The position numbers were made by a program, and so were the translations under genes. From BJGO01 sp039810885 (GTDB taxonomy: Bacteria > Bacteroidota > Bacteroidia > Chitinophagales > UBA10324), in NCBI GenBank assembly GCA_039810885.1, contig JBDHXV010000001.1, forward strand, positions 59,985 through 123,984: 64,000 bases of DNA, given 5' to 3'. Shown here in pieces: positions 8,920-18,386 of this stretch; the first letter of the stretch is position 1; each line of letters opens with the position of its first letter. A model generated the notes under the pieces. That model was not told the DNA's origin. It did not search any database and saw only the letters and a list, made by a program, of their open reading frames with translations.

Positions 8920-9723
8920 TTACTTCTTAATCGGAATTGCTAATAGCGGAATGCGAATTAACCCCGATACCTTTTCTGTTATGCTCGCATTAAATATCTT
9001 TTGGAAGAAATTCCTTTGATGTACAAACATCATTAAGGCTGCTTCTTTTTGCTTTGCTGTATAATCCACCAGGTTTTCTGCCAATGAGTTTACAACGTTG
9101 GCTTGCAGCAATTTCAACTCGGGGTGCTTCTCTTGCGAACGTTGAATAATCTGTTTATCCGGCAGATAATAAAAACCAACCCAGTCCACCTTACATTTCA
9201 TAAGTGAAGCCCAAGCCTCCGTTTGTTTCTTGTATGTTTTCATCTTTTCAGTTTCAACAGCAACTATCAATTTTTTTAGAGGACGAGGCTTCCATACCGA
9301 CGGGACCGCTAATACCGGTAGAAATGCTTGGTTGATAATAGATGATGTATTACTTCCCATTAATACCTCTTTAATACCGGAAAATCCGTGAGTGCCCATT
9401 ACGATTAATTTTGCTTTCTTACTCAGAGCACGCTTAATAATGGAGCCGCTGATTAACACACTCTCTGTAATGTAAATGCTGAAACTCAACTGGTATCTTA
9501 ATAATGCTTTATTCATCATTTGTATTACGATTTGTCGCAACTTGCCTTCAAGATATTGACGATCGAAGTTTTTATAATTCCATTTGGGCGGATATTCAAG
9601 CATAGCCGCTTTATTAGTAATGTGAATAATTTCGATCGGCATGCCGCTTAAGTCAGCTATATAGAGTGCTTGCTTTAGTGCCAGCGTTGACTTTGGTGAA
9701 AAATCATAAGGGACTAGAATCAT
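8920..9723 (-). CDS. Tandem-domain universal stress protein
   Basis: A 267-residue UspA-family protein with two Usp domains (about 1-145 and 148-265). The first begins MILVPYDFSPKSTLALKQA and carries the ATP-binding pattern G-2x-G-9x-G-S/T (GTHG, nine residues, GS), so it should bind ATP. The second is degenerate and lacks this pattern. The family acts in the cytoplasm as stress or energy-status sensors. It is the last gene of the prc-tsaE-ald-usp row, 46 bases after ald, and ends before the shared terminator. A separate promoter for usp was not seen. Confidence 0.92.
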   Translation of the reverse strand: MILVPYDFSPKSTLALKQALYIADLSGMPIEIIHITNKAAMLEYPPKWNYKNFDRQYLEGKLRQIVIQMMNKALLRYQLSFSIYITESVLISGSIIKRALSKKAKLIVMGTHGFSGIKEVLMGSNTSSIINQAFLPVLAVPSVWKPRPLKKLIVAVETEKMKTYKKQTEAWASLMKCKVDWVGFYYLPDKQIIQRSQEKHPELKLLQANVVNSLAENLVDYTAKQKEAALMMFVHQRNFFQKIFNASITEKVSGLIRIPLLAIPIKK

Positions 9724-9769
9724 AAATGAATAATTATTTTAAATGAAATTAAGATTGTTTGAAGCTGGG

Positions 9770-10990
9770 TTACAGACTCGCAGCAAACAACAAATTAAGA
9801 TCGGTGTATTTTAACTTGAATTTATTGCTTAAGTGATAGTTTGTACAAGCGCCTTTATATACATAGACTCCATGCCTTAGGTTAATATCATTATAAAGTA
9901 ATTTATCGAATCCACCCTGATTGCCCGATTCCATTATTATCGGAGTGAGCACATTACTGATGGCGGTGCTTGCCGTGCGCGGAACACGTGAAGCAATGTT
10001 AGGCACGCAATAGTGTAACACATCGTATTTCTTAAAGTAAGGTTTATCATGGTTAGTGACTTCGCTCGTTTCAAAGCATCCACCCTGATCTATGCTTACA
10101 TCAATGAGAACGCTGCCCGCTTTCATGTGAGATACCATTTGTTCGGTCACAACGATCGGCGTTCTACCTGATTTAGAATGAATGGCTCCGATAACGATAT
10201 CGGCAGTTTTCAATTCAGCGGAAAGAATATCTTCACGTAATATGCTGGTATAAACTTTATGCCCTATGGCATGTTGCAAGCGTTTAAGCTTGTATAGTGA
10301 ATTATCAAACACGCGAACTTGAGCACCTAACCCGAGCGCAGACTGTGCAGCAAATTCTCCTACAGTTCCGGCACCCAATATAATGACGGTAGCCGGAGGC
10401 ACGCCGGTGATTCCTCCGAACAATACTCCCTTTCCGTTCTGTCTATTGCTCAGCAGTTCAGAACCTACCAGTACTGATGCAATACCCGCTATTTCACTCA
10501 TCGACCGGACTATAGGGAAATTACCTGCTGAGTCGCGAATGTATTCAGTTGCCAATGCTGTAACCCGTTTCAGCATCATCTGATTGAGCGTATCCACTTC
10601 AAGAGTTGGCAGATGGATAGGTGTAATTAAGGTTTGATTTAAATTTAATAGTTTGATTTCCTCTTTAGTTACTGGTGCTGATTTTAAAATCACATCGGCC
10701 TGAAATACATCTTTTCGATCATAAACAATTTCAGCGCCTACTTCACTATAGTCGGTATCATAAAAGTGAGAGCCTTCGCCGGCTTTTGATTCTATCAATA
10801 CCCGAGCACCGTTATTAACCAATAAGTCAACGGCTTCGGGTGTAATCGAGATACGGTTTTCTTGAAATGTACTTTCTTTGGGGATGCCAATAAATATTTT
10901 AGACGGTTTTGTTGCCACAGCCAATGCTTCTTCTTGAGGGATGAGGTGCATTAACTCATTAGGCAGTTTTATTCTTCTTTCATCGCTCAT
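9770..10990 (-). CDS. ald: Alanine dehydrogenase
   Basis: A 406-residue enzyme that interconverts L-alanine with pyruvate and ammonia using NAD. Visible marks are the N-terminal GIPKESTFQENRISITPEAV, the substrate Lys and His in VLKSAPV and ITPIHLP, and the NAD-binding Rossmann loop GAGTVGEFAAQSALGLGA. Compared with typical Ald (about 370 residues) it has roughly 30 extra N-terminal residues, which may be real because the start overlaps the tsaE stop by 4 bases, implying coupled translation. Related transhydrogenase alpha subunits share the fold, but the length and lack of a membrane domain favour Ald. Confidence 0.9.
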   Translation of the reverse strand: MSDERRIKLPNELMHLIPQEEALAVATKPSKIFIGIPKESTFQENRISITPEAVDLLVNNGARVLIESKAGEGSHFYDTDYSEVGAEIVYDRKDVFQADVILKSAPVTKEEIKLLNLNQTLITPIHLPTLEVDTLNQMMLKRVTALATEYIRDSAGNFPIVRSMSEIAGIASVLVGSELLSNRQNGKGVLFGGITGVPPATVIILGAGTVGEFAAQSALGLGAQVRVFDNSLYKLKRLQHAIGHKVYTSILREDILSAELKTADIVIGAIHSKSGRTPIVVTEQMVSHMKAGSVLIDVSIDQGGCFETSEVTNHDKPYFKKYDVLHYCVPNIASRVPRTASTAISNVLTPIIMESGNQGGFDKLLYNDINLRHGVYVYKGACTNYHLSNKFKLKYTDLNLLFAASL

Positions 10991-11415
10991 ACGAGGTTTA
11001 GTTTAATCTGTCGGATATTGCTATCTGCGTGCTCAATATACACACTTATAGATTTCTGAGGTACATATTCCTTTATAATTTCCGGCCATTCAATAAAACA
11101 ATAATCTCCGCTGTGCAGGTATTCATCTATTCCAAGATCGATAGCTTCCTGAATATTGCGAATACGATATAGATCCATATGAGCGACCCGCTGTTTGTTC
11201 TTTGTTTGATATTCGTTGATGATTGAAAACGTAGGGCTTTGAACCGGATCAGTTACCTCTAATATTTTACACAATGCTTGTACGAAAGTGGTTTTCCCAA
11301 CTCCTAAATCGCCCTCGAGAAGAATAATCTTAATCGGCGTAGCACTTAACAGTTCCGTGCCAAGAGAAATTAATTGAGGAAGTTCCGATATGACATGCGT
11401 TGCAGGAAATTGCAT
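10987..11415 (-). CDS. tsaE: tRNA threonylcarbamoyladenosine biosynthesis ATPase TsaE
   Basis: A 142-residue P-loop protein needed, with TsaB, TsaC and TsaD, to make the t6A modification on ANN-decoding tRNAs. It has a Walker A motif (EGDLGVGKTTFVQAL), the family segment VQSPTFSIINEY, the HMDLYRI motif and the late FIEWPEII motif. The length is normal. It begins 6 bases after the prc stop and overlaps ald by 4 bases, so the three are clearly co-transcribed. The tsaE-ald pairing may simply be an operon of convenience. Confidence 0.95.
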   Translation of the reverse strand: MQFPATHVISELPQLISLGTELLSATPIKIILLEGDLGVGKTTFVQALCKILEVTDPVQSPTFSIINEYQTKNKQRVAHMDLYRIRNIQEAIDLGIDEYLHSGDYCFIEWPEIIKEYVPQKSISVYIEHADSNIRQIKLNLV

Positions 11416-11420
11416 GATAT

Positions 11421-13568
11421 CTATTTCGACTGTTTCATCGAAGTAATGATCTTTTTTACTTCGCTGAGATAAAGATCTTTACTTAATGTTTTTAACCATT
11501 CTTTGTTGCGGTTAACCTTACTGGTATCTGAACCTGCCAAGGCATTAACGTCTTCTTGGCAATTTATAACGGTTAAGGGGGTAATTTTTTGCTTCAACTC
11601 TTCCATCTCTTTATCTTGTTTCTTGCTGTTTGATATGCGTGTTTGATAGGCTTTAAGATTTAAGGTTATCGAGGTATTATCGGATTGCTTTTTATATTCA
11701 ACAGATTGTGCATCTATGGTTTTAAAGGAGCTATTCGTTTCTATTCTCTTATAGCTTTCTGAAATTACTTTGTCAAAATAATTTTTTGGGTTTACTGTGT
11801 TATAGGATACGGGCTTTATTTCATCCCAAGGCATCACATATTCTTCTTCTTTTTCACCATATTTAATACGTGCATATAAATCGGGCACAATGATATCTGG
11901 TGTAATACCGCGTAATTGTGTAGAGCCACCGCTGATGCGATAGAATTTTTGCATTGTAATCTTTAGTGATCCTAAGGGTAAAATGGAGTTATACGCAGAC
12001 TGTACCATATCGTCAAGATTGAACATGCGTTGTACCGTACCTTTTCCAAATGTAGTTGTACTTCCTATTATAATACCTCGCTTATAATCTTGAATGGCCG
12101 CTGCAAGAATTTCACTCGCCGAGGCACTATTTTCATTTACCATAACAACTAATGGTCCATCATAAGTTACAGAAGGATCGGTATCGTCCATTATATTAGG
12201 ATCACCACTACGGGTCTTCACTTGTACAACAGGCCCTGTTTTTATGAACAAACCAACCATGCGCACTACGCTCTCCAACGAGCCTCCACCGTTATCTCTT
12301 AAATCAAGAATAACACCGCTTACATTTTCCTTTTTAAGCTTAATCAGCTCCTTTTTGACATCTATAGCGCAATCGCGCCCACCTATACTATAGTCCGAAT
12401 AAAAGCCTGTTAAACGAATATAACCGACCTTTTCATCGCCATTGATAATAGCGCTTTGTGCGTAGGTTTCTTCAATGATAACGATATCGCGGGTTATTGT
12501 GTACGTTTCGGTTGATCCGTCGGGCTTCTTAACGGTCAATGTGACTTTTGTACCTTTTTTACCTCGTATTAGCTGCACAGCTTTATCAAGGCGCATATCG
12601 CTGACATCAACCGGCTCTTGCCCTTGTTGAGCTACTTTCAAAATTAAGTCTCCGGGCTTTAATCTTCCATCGCGATAGGCCGGGCCTCCCGGAACGAGGC
12701 TGACCACTTTAATATATCCATCTTTTTCTTGAAGTGTAGCGCCAATACCCTGTAACTGTCCCGTCATCACAATATCAAAGTTTTGCTTATCGGCAGGGGG
12801 GAAATATTCCGTGTGCGGATCCTGTACATTGACTAAAGTATTTAAATATAGGTTGAAGCGATCATTTTTCTCAAGCTCAAACATACGTTTAAAGCCTTCG
12901 TCATTTGATTTACGCACTTTATCACGAGCCGATTGTTCCAATTCAGAAAAGGGTTTCTCCTTAAAAACACTGTCTTTATTATTACGCAACTTTTCTTGAT
13001 CTTCTATTAGGTCATTCAGTCGAATCAGGGTTTGATATTTTAAATATTTACGCCACTGTTCTTTCTGTGTTATTGAGTCGGATGCAAACGATAGTTTATT
13101 GACGTCACTTTCAAAGTATTCGTCAGCATTAAAGTCAAACGGTTTGCTTAAAATTTCTTTATAATAAGACGAGGCTTGTTTCACACGCGTTTCAAATATT
13201 GCGTTTACTGCTTCAAAGTAATTTGCAGTTCTCGCTTTTACTTCATCATCAATTTTAGTTCTAAAGTTGGATAAAGCATCAATATCTTTTTTTAAGAAGA
13301 ACTTTTTATTAATATCAAGCCGCTCGATGTATGTATCAAATACGCGCTTAGAGTATTCATCATCTAACGGAATAGGGTCGTAGTGCTGAGTTTGGACACC
13401 TTCGGACAGTAACCCTATTAATACTTCACTCTTATCTTGTTGGGGTTTAAAATACCAGCGATATGATGCGAATAGGATAATGCCTAATAGGAATATACTT
13501 AGTAGGAAGATTTTAGATTTGCTCATTTGATCGAAGCGGCGGCCAAAGGCCTGTTTATTTTGAGTCAT
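11421..13568 (-). CDS. prc: Carboxy-terminal processing protease (S41 family, Prc/Tsp type)
   Basis: A 715-residue envelope protease anchored by an N-terminal helix (residues 19-36). A long helical N-terminal domain is followed by a PDZ domain (about 265-350), which selects C-termini, and the S41 catalytic core. The catalytic Ser lies in the SASASE segment (481-486) with its partner Lys509 in TFGKGTVQ. A C-terminal domain of the DUF3340 type completes the Prc architecture. It trims or degrades periplasmic proteins from their C-terminal ends and often controls peptidoglycan enzymes. It is the first gene of its operon and has a promoter 33 bases upstream. Confidence 0.95.
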   Translation of the reverse strand: MTQNKQAFGRRFDQMSKSKIFLLSIFLLGIILFASYRWYFKPQQDKSEVLIGLLSEGVQTQHYDPIPLDDEYSKRVFDTYIERLDINKKFFLKKDIDALSNFRTKIDDEVKARTANYFEAVNAIFETRVKQASSYYKEILSKPFDFNADEYFESDVNKLSFASDSITQKEQWRKYLKYQTLIRLNDLIEDQEKLRNNKDSVFKEKPFSELEQSARDKVRKSNDEGFKRMFELEKNDRFNLYLNTLVNVQDPHTEYFPPADKQNFDIVMTGQLQGIGATLQEKDGYIKVVSLVPGGPAYRDGRLKPGDLILKVAQQGQEPVDVSDMRLDKAVQLIRGKKGTKVTLTVKKPDGSTETYTITRDIVIIEETYAQSAIINGDEKVGYIRLTGFYSDYSIGGRDCAIDVKKELIKLKKENVSGVILDLRDNGGGSLESVVRMVGLFIKTGPVVQVKTRSGDPNIMDDTDPSVTYDGPLVVMVNENSASASEILAAAIQDYKRGIIIGSTTTFGKGTVQRMFNLDDMVQSAYNSILPLGSLKITMQKFYRISGGSTQLRGITPDIIVPDLYARIKYGEKEEEYVMPWDEIKPVSYNTVNPKNYFDKVISESYKRIETNSSFKTIDAQSVEYKKQSDNTSITLNLKAYQTRISNSKKQDKEMEELKQKITPLTVINCQEDVNALAGSDTSKVNRNKEWLKTLSKDLYLSEVKKIITSMKQSK

Positions 13569-13600
13569 AAGTAGTTAAATAACGCTGTACACGTTTGCAG

Positions 13601-13628
13601 CAAATATACTCAGAGCATAGAATGCAAA
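13601..13628 (-). promoter_or_regulatory. Promoter of the prc-tsaE-ald-usp operon
   Basis: On the minus strand TTTG (13628-13625), 16 bases, then TATATTTG (13608-13601). The -7 element is perfect and the spacing is one base short of the usual range. The start point would be near 13594. Confidence 0.55.
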
Positions 13629-13750
13629 TAATTATTATGAAATCTTAACAAACGCCTAAACATCGATACTTATCGAAGTGGTATCTGCATATTCTAAAGC
13701 AAGGGATAATAATATTTGTAACAGAATACGTTAAAAAGCATTCCGGGTAG

Positions 13751-14320
13751 CTATTGAACCATTAGCCGCTGAGTAACAGTTTCTTTTTCGCTAATAACTT
13801 CAACAAAGTAAAAGCCCTTGGGTTGATTTGTAAAATCAAGGCTATGAATATATTCGCCCGAGTGTTGAATATTTACATCATTCCATATTTCACGGCCACT
13901 AATGTTATAAACACGCACAGATAATGAACTACCTGAAGATGCATAAAAATTTATTGTAGCGATGCTTTCTGTTGGATTCGGAAATACGCTCAGGCGCGAA
14001 GTAAATGATTTATTGAATTTTGAATCTGTGCTGTTTATTAAATCGGGTTGTGCTACATCAAAACTGACTTCTATTTTGCAGAGACCTTTTGAGTCAGTAA
14101 CTGTTGCTGTGTAGCGACCTGATGCCAGATTGTATTGATCTTCATCTGTAGAACCGTTGCTCCAGATGTAGAAGTAAGGTGGGTTTCCGCCTTTTATTTC
14201 CAAATCTATACTTCCGTCTTTTGCCCCATAAGCGGAGCAGTTATAGGCTTTGCTTTTTATTTGTGCTTGTAGTGTTGTAGTAAGGAGAACAGTTAGACTT
14301 AATAGGTAAAATATTCGCAT
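13751..14320 (-). CDS. Small secreted protein with SprB-like repeat and T9SS sorting tail
   Basis: A 189-residue exported protein. A signal peptide (MRIFYLLSLTVLLTTTLQAQ) is followed by one SprB-like repeat (about 25-88: KDGSIDLEIKGGNPPYFYIW and YTATVTDSKG). A type A T9SS sorting domain fills the rest, with the LSVFPNPTES motif and the terminal KGFYFVEVISE pattern. T9SS would carry it through the outer membrane and cleave the tail, leaving only a very small mature protein of about 80 residues. It stands alone and its function is unknown. A weak TAnnTTTA element lies upstream near 14345. Confidence 0.85.
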   Translation of the reverse strand: MRIFYLLSLTVLLTTTLQAQIKSKAYNCSAYGAKDGSIDLEIKGGNPPYFYIWSNGSTDEDQYNLASGRYTATVTDSKGLCKIEVSFDVAQPDLINSTDSKFNKSFTSRLSVFPNPTESIATINFYASSGSSLSVRVYNISGREIWNDVNIQHSGEYIHSLDFTNQPKGFYFVEVISEKETVTQRLMVQ

Positions 14321-14439
14321 GATTTCAGGTTTTAAATACGCTGTAAATATAAGGCGGACTGCTTGTACCGCTATTTATGCTAAAAAATATTTCATCGAAT
14401 GATATCCTCATTTCGTCTAATGATTGGTATAAAATTGTT

Positions 14440-15405
14440 TTAGCGTCGAAGTTTATTATGCTTGTTTACCGCAATACTTGCATTGAGTTCAAAGCCTATC
14501 ATAAGAATAAGTGAGTTCCAATAAAACCAAAACATGATAATAATTAAAGTTCCTATTGAGCCATACAACTTATTTAACTGACTGAAATTGTCCATCAAGA
14601 AAGAAAAAGCAAGTGATGCCAGTATTGATAAGAGCGAAGCTAAGATAGACCCCGGGGTGATAAACTTCCATTTCGTTTGGGTTGCCGGTCCATAATAATA
14701 AACTAAGGATATGCCGACTAAGATGCAGAGTAGGGTCACAGACCATTGTACAATAACAAATGTATAGTAGGATAATGATGAAAATATATTGATATAACTA
14801 AATATGTATGGTATAATCCACTTGCCTGCAATAATGAGTGTTGCAGACACGATCAATAATATGATGAGCAGGAATGTTATCTTCAGAGATACAAGAATTT
14901 TATGCAGGTAATTTCTTTTTCTGAATGCGGCATACGATTTATTAAAAGAATCCAGCAATCCCAAAACCCCACTGGCACTGTAATACACCGACATAATGAC
15001 TCCAATGGATAGTAAGCCTGTGCTTTGAGTGTTCAACAGGTTTTCCAGAGTGCTTTGAATAAATTCATATCCGGAGTCGGGAAGCATAGATCGCACCCCA
15101 TGCATTATGCTCTCCTGTAATCCGGGGATGGGTAAATAAGGTATTAACGTAAACATCACAATCAGCGACGGAAAAAGTGCCATTAAAAAATAAAATGAAA
15201 TAGAGGATGCTCTAACCTGTAATGAGTCACGGCTAATTTCTTTAAAGAAAAATTCCAGTACATCATAAACAGTCTGCCCTTGAAAACCCGGCAGAGAAAG
15301 TTTTTTAAGCAGAAAAAAAACTATGCGTTTAATGCGTAAAAAGAGCCGCCATAGATCACGCAATAACTGATTGCGTTGCAATAATTTCTCCCACCACTGC
15401 CTCAT
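14440..15405 (-). CDS. YihY/BrkB family inner-membrane protein
   Basis: A 321-residue integral membrane protein with about six hydrophobic helices, the YihY (formerly 'BrkB/ribonuclease BN') family. The family motif ISFYFLMALFPSLIVMF is near residue 85. The molecular function is not settled; transport or envelope roles have been proposed. It overlaps the mltG stop by 4 bases and is the last gene of the dapF operon, which fits an envelope role. No terminator hairpin was recognised after it. Confidence 0.9.
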   Translation of the reverse strand: MRQWWEKLLQRNQLLRDLWRLFLRIKRIVFFLLKKLSLPGFQGQTVYDVLEFFFKEISRDSLQVRASSISFYFLMALFPSLIVMFTLIPYLPIPGLQESIMHGVRSMLPDSGYEFIQSTLENLLNTQSTGLLSIGVIMSVYYSASGVLGLLDSFNKSYAAFRKRNYLHKILVSLKITFLLIILLIVSATLIIAGKWIIPYIFSYINIFSSLSYYTFVIVQWSVTLLCILVGISLVYYYGPATQTKWKFITPGSILASLLSILASLAFSFLMDNFSQLNKLYGSIGTLIIIMFWFYWNSLILMIGFELNASIAVNKHNKLRR

Positions 15406-16469
15406 TCGGTTATATTTCTTTGATTTAAACTTTTCTGATACCGGGCGGCATTTCTCAAATGCTCTCCATAGTTAACCGCAAATATATGAGTGCCCGGTTT
15501 CTCCGGATTTGCACAGAAATACAGAAACTTCGTATCCACAGAATTGAGTACAGCGTTAATCGAAGCTTCTGAAGGTGTGCAGATAGGGCCTGGTGGCAAG
15601 CCTTTATTTTGATAGGTGTTAAAAGGCGATTTGGTCTTGGTATGTATTGATAAAATACGACGTAAATCAAAACGATGTAAGGCATATTTCACTGTAGGGT
15701 CTGCCTGAAGGGGCATATCTTTTTTTAAACGATTAAGATAGACGGATGCTATAAGTGGTTTCTCCTCATTAGAATTAGTTTCTTCTTCAACAATACTTGC
15801 CAATATGCTCACTTCTATAGGAGTAAGCCCTATTAATTTGGCTTTGTCCTTTCGCGTTTCAGTCCAAAACTCATCAAAATAACTCTTAATTCTTTCCATA
15901 AACTTGTCTAAGGTAATTGTCCAGTAGAACTCGTGGGTGTTGGGCAGAAATAGTACCATGCTGTTATCCGGGTTAACATCAAACTTCTGAAGATAGATAT
16001 CATCATTGAGCGCACGGGCAAGCACGGAAGAGTCCAGCTCCAGTTTACTGCCTACAAAAGCCGCTAACTGTTCTTTTGTTCGAAATTTTTTCAGCACCAG
16101 TTTTACCGGTGTCTGCTTTCCGGAATGCAGTAACCGCACTAACTGTAAGTTAGTCATATCTTTTTCTACTTTATATCTGCCAGGATGAATATGCTGGTTT
16201 AGCTTCATTTGTATGGCAACCCATCGAAATGTTTCCGTACTTTTTATTAGTTTACTTTTCTCAACAATACTGATTAATGCGTTAAAGTCACTGCCGGTTG
16301 GGATGTATAGGTACCCTTCCTGCTCATCTTCGGGCACTTGTGTGTTAGGAGCGGTAAATCGCTGATAGAATTCATAAGCTAATAACGCTCCGGATATCAA
16401 AAGAATTACGGTAAACGCAATGATGATTTTCGTCCACTTGCCCTTACTGTTCTTTTTTGTTGCAGACAT
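15402..16469 (-). CDS. mltG: Endolytic murein transglycosylase
   Basis: A 355-residue YceG/MltG protein. MltG cuts nascent glycan strands in the periplasm and sets their length. It has a short cytoplasmic N-terminus, one membrane helix (about 14-32), a LysM-like region and the catalytic domain. The active-site Glu is E228 in LASIVEEET, followed by the conserved LNRLKKDMPLQADPTVKYAL. It starts 3 bases after the cytochrome/TPR gene stop and overlaps yihY by 4 bases, so it is translationally linked on both sides. Confidence 0.95.
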   Translation of the reverse strand: MSATKKNSKGKWTKIIIAFTVILLISGALLAYEFYQRFTAPNTQVPEDEQEGYLYIPTGSDFNALISIVEKSKLIKSTETFRWVAIQMKLNQHIHPGRYKVEKDMTNLQLVRLLHSGKQTPVKLVLKKFRTKEQLAAFVGSKLELDSSVLARALNDDIYLQKFDVNPDNSMVLFLPNTHEFYWTITLDKFMERIKSYFDEFWTETRKDKAKLIGLTPIEVSILASIVEEETNSNEEKPLIASVYLNRLKKDMPLQADPTVKYALHRFDLRRILSIHTKTKSPFNTYQNKGLPPGPICTPSEASINAVLNSVDTKFLYFCANPEKPGTHIFAVNYGEHLRNAARYQKSLNQRNITE

Positions 16470-16472
16470 ACA

Positions 16473-18386
16473 TTAAACTTTTAATAGCTGTTGTAAAGCT
16501 AATCTTGCTTTACTGTTGTTGGGGTTCTTGAGCAAAATAAGATTCAACATTTTTATTGCTTCTGCTTTTCTGCCCAAGGTTACTAAAGCTGCTATCTTAT
16601 TCATAATAGCCTCTTCATAGTCAGGGTTTAATTGCAGGGCTTTATCTGCAAGTTGCAGCGCATACGAGGCATTATTCATTAATAAGTATATATAACTTAA
16701 ATTGGAGTATGCCGCCTCATACTTTGGTTGTAAAGCAATGATGTTTTCAAAAATATATTTTGCTTCATCAATCCGTTTCAACATAACTAATGCTTTACCT
16801 TTCTTATTTAAGAAGTCCAGTTCCTCTTTTCTTATGGAAACGGCTCGGTTATAAAATCGCAGTGCATTATCAAACTTTCCCGATTGAAAAAAAGCCTCTC
16901 CTATCCTGTAAGCAGTCCAAGCATTACATTCTTCAGGTTTAAGGTTCTTAGCGGCCTCTATAATTTTAAGAAAATCATTTCTCCAAAAGTAATATTGAAT
17001 TAAAGCAGAACGATAACGAACAGAAGCTTTTTCATCGGCAGCATTTAAATGATACCAGGCAGAATCAAGCAAAATATTTTTTGCTACAAAGGCTTCATAC
17101 ATCATTAAATAACCTTCTGCCATTACAAGGTGTGATGCCTTGGCATCTGTCATACATTCTAAATGAGAAAAGTCTTGTTGCTCACTTCCGTGATAAGGTC
17201 TTCGTATGATTTTGTGATCGTGAATCGTTACGTGTGGTATATCCATAGTAGCGCTCACCGGCATGTGACAATGATAGCAATTGTCCTGAACTGTTTGTCG
17301 CTCTATTGTTGGCGCTTTGCAATCATTACCCCCGTTATGGCACGATTTGCATGTGTTGTTAAAGTAGTCAGGCTGAGTTTGCTTTACACTCACATGCGGA
17401 TTATGACAAGTAAGGCAAGACATTTTTTGCGACATGCGATAGCATGCGCTCTGTTTCATACGATCCACATGCGAGGCCATAATAAATTTTGCATCCGGGT
17501 TCTTATATCGTGGAAGAAATACTTGCATTACTTCGCTCAAATACATACCCGGTCTAAAGTCGTAGTAACTTTTGCCTTGATGTAAAACCGTAATACCTTG
17601 TAAATGGCACCTCTGGCATACTTCGGTTTGTAGATCGAGAGGCAGTTTTTTAGGATTAACTATTGTGTAATCAATGGCTTTGGAAGTATCAACCAAAATA
17701 CCTTTGAGTTTTTCCTCTACATGTCTTGAGCCGGGTCCATGGCACCGTTCACATTCAATTCCGTGTTGTACAGAAGTAAATCGGTTTTCAGAAAATCCAT
17801 TCTGTTTGGAATACATATTATGACAATTCATGCATTCTGTAGAAATAATCCGCGACCAACGGCTGTTTAATCCACCTTCAAAACCGGGCGCTAAGTCCCA
17901 AACTTTTTGTTGCGTATAAAAGGTAATCGGTGCCTGATATAGATATCCGTTGCTGCTCCAGATATGCGAGTTCGTATGTTGTCCCGAACCGATTATATAT
18001 TCGATGTGTTCCGTGCGAGTATATAAGGTGTCTTTATTTACATCTAAGCGATATTCTTTAATATAGAGGCTATCATTCTTCCAAAATGGTTTATAATAAA
18101 AATTCGCCAAAGAATCGAAAACGACAACGTGTGGGTTAAAAATAGCTTTAGATCGCTCACGAGTAGCTAAATCCCACGACTGACCCATCCCTGTTTGATG
18201 AAAGGTGTGTTCAATATTGTAATGACAAGAATTGCATTTTTCAGAGCCGACATAACTTACGGTGCTATCTTGCAGTGACGCATAAGGTAAATGTTTTACG
18301 ACTGCACCATCTCCTTTATGGAAGCACTTGGAAAAACAAAAGATTCCGAGAAGCAATGGCAATAAAACAGTTAAATGTTTTCTCAT
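16473..18386 (-). CDS. Multihaem c-type cytochrome with TPR domain
   Basis: A 637-residue exported protein. After an N-terminal hydrophobic segment, residues about 45-390 contain seven CxxCH haem sites: CNSCH, CMNCH, CERCH, CQRCH, CLTCH, CKSCH and CYHCH. Scattered His residues could serve as distal ligands. Residues about 430-637 form TPR repeats, for example EEAIMNKIAALVTLGRKAEA. The haem part resembles the cytochrome c554/doubled-CxxCH families, known mainly from environmental bacteria. It should act in the periplasm in electron transfer, with the TPR part docking a partner; the donor and acceptor are unknown. A lipobox is doubtful (FSKC). It sits between dapF (4-base overlap) and mltG (3-base gap), which is unexpected for a cytochrome. 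Confidence 0.9.
   Translation of the reverse strand: MRKHLTVLLPLLLGIFCFSKCFHKGDGAVVKHLPYASLQDSTVSYVGSEKCNSCHYNIEHTFHQTGMGQSWDLATRERSKAIFNPHVVVFDSLANFYYKPFWKNDSLYIKEYRLDVNKDTLYTRTEHIEYIIGSGQHTNSHIWSSNGYLYQAPITFYTQQKVWDLAPGFEGGLNSRWSRIISTECMNCHNMYSKQNGFSENRFTSVQHGIECERCHGPGSRHVEEKLKGILVDTSKAIDYTIVNPKKLPLDLQTEVCQRCHLQGITVLHQGKSYYDFRPGMYLSEVMQVFLPRYKNPDAKFIMASHVDRMKQSACYRMSQKMSCLTCHNPHVSVKQTQPDYFNNTCKSCHNGGNDCKAPTIERQTVQDNCYHCHMPVSATMDIPHVTIHDHKIIRRPYHGSEQQDFSHLECMTDAKASHLVMAEGYLMMYEAFVAKNILLDSAWYHLNAADEKASVRYRSALIQYYFWRNDFLKIIEAAKNLKPEECNAWTAYRIGEAFFQSGKFDNALRFYNRAVSIRKEELDFLNKKGKALVMLKRIDEAKYIFENIIALQPKYEAAYSNLSYIYLLMNNASYALQLADKALQLNPDYEEAIMNKIAALVTLGRKAEAIKMLNLILLKNPNNSKARLALQQLLKV

Noticed and set aside
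17163..17585. A 140-codon Cys/His-rich frame on the plus strand
   Set aside because: It lies opposite the haem-binding region of the cytochrome gene and gets its Cys and His from the mirrored CxxCH codons.
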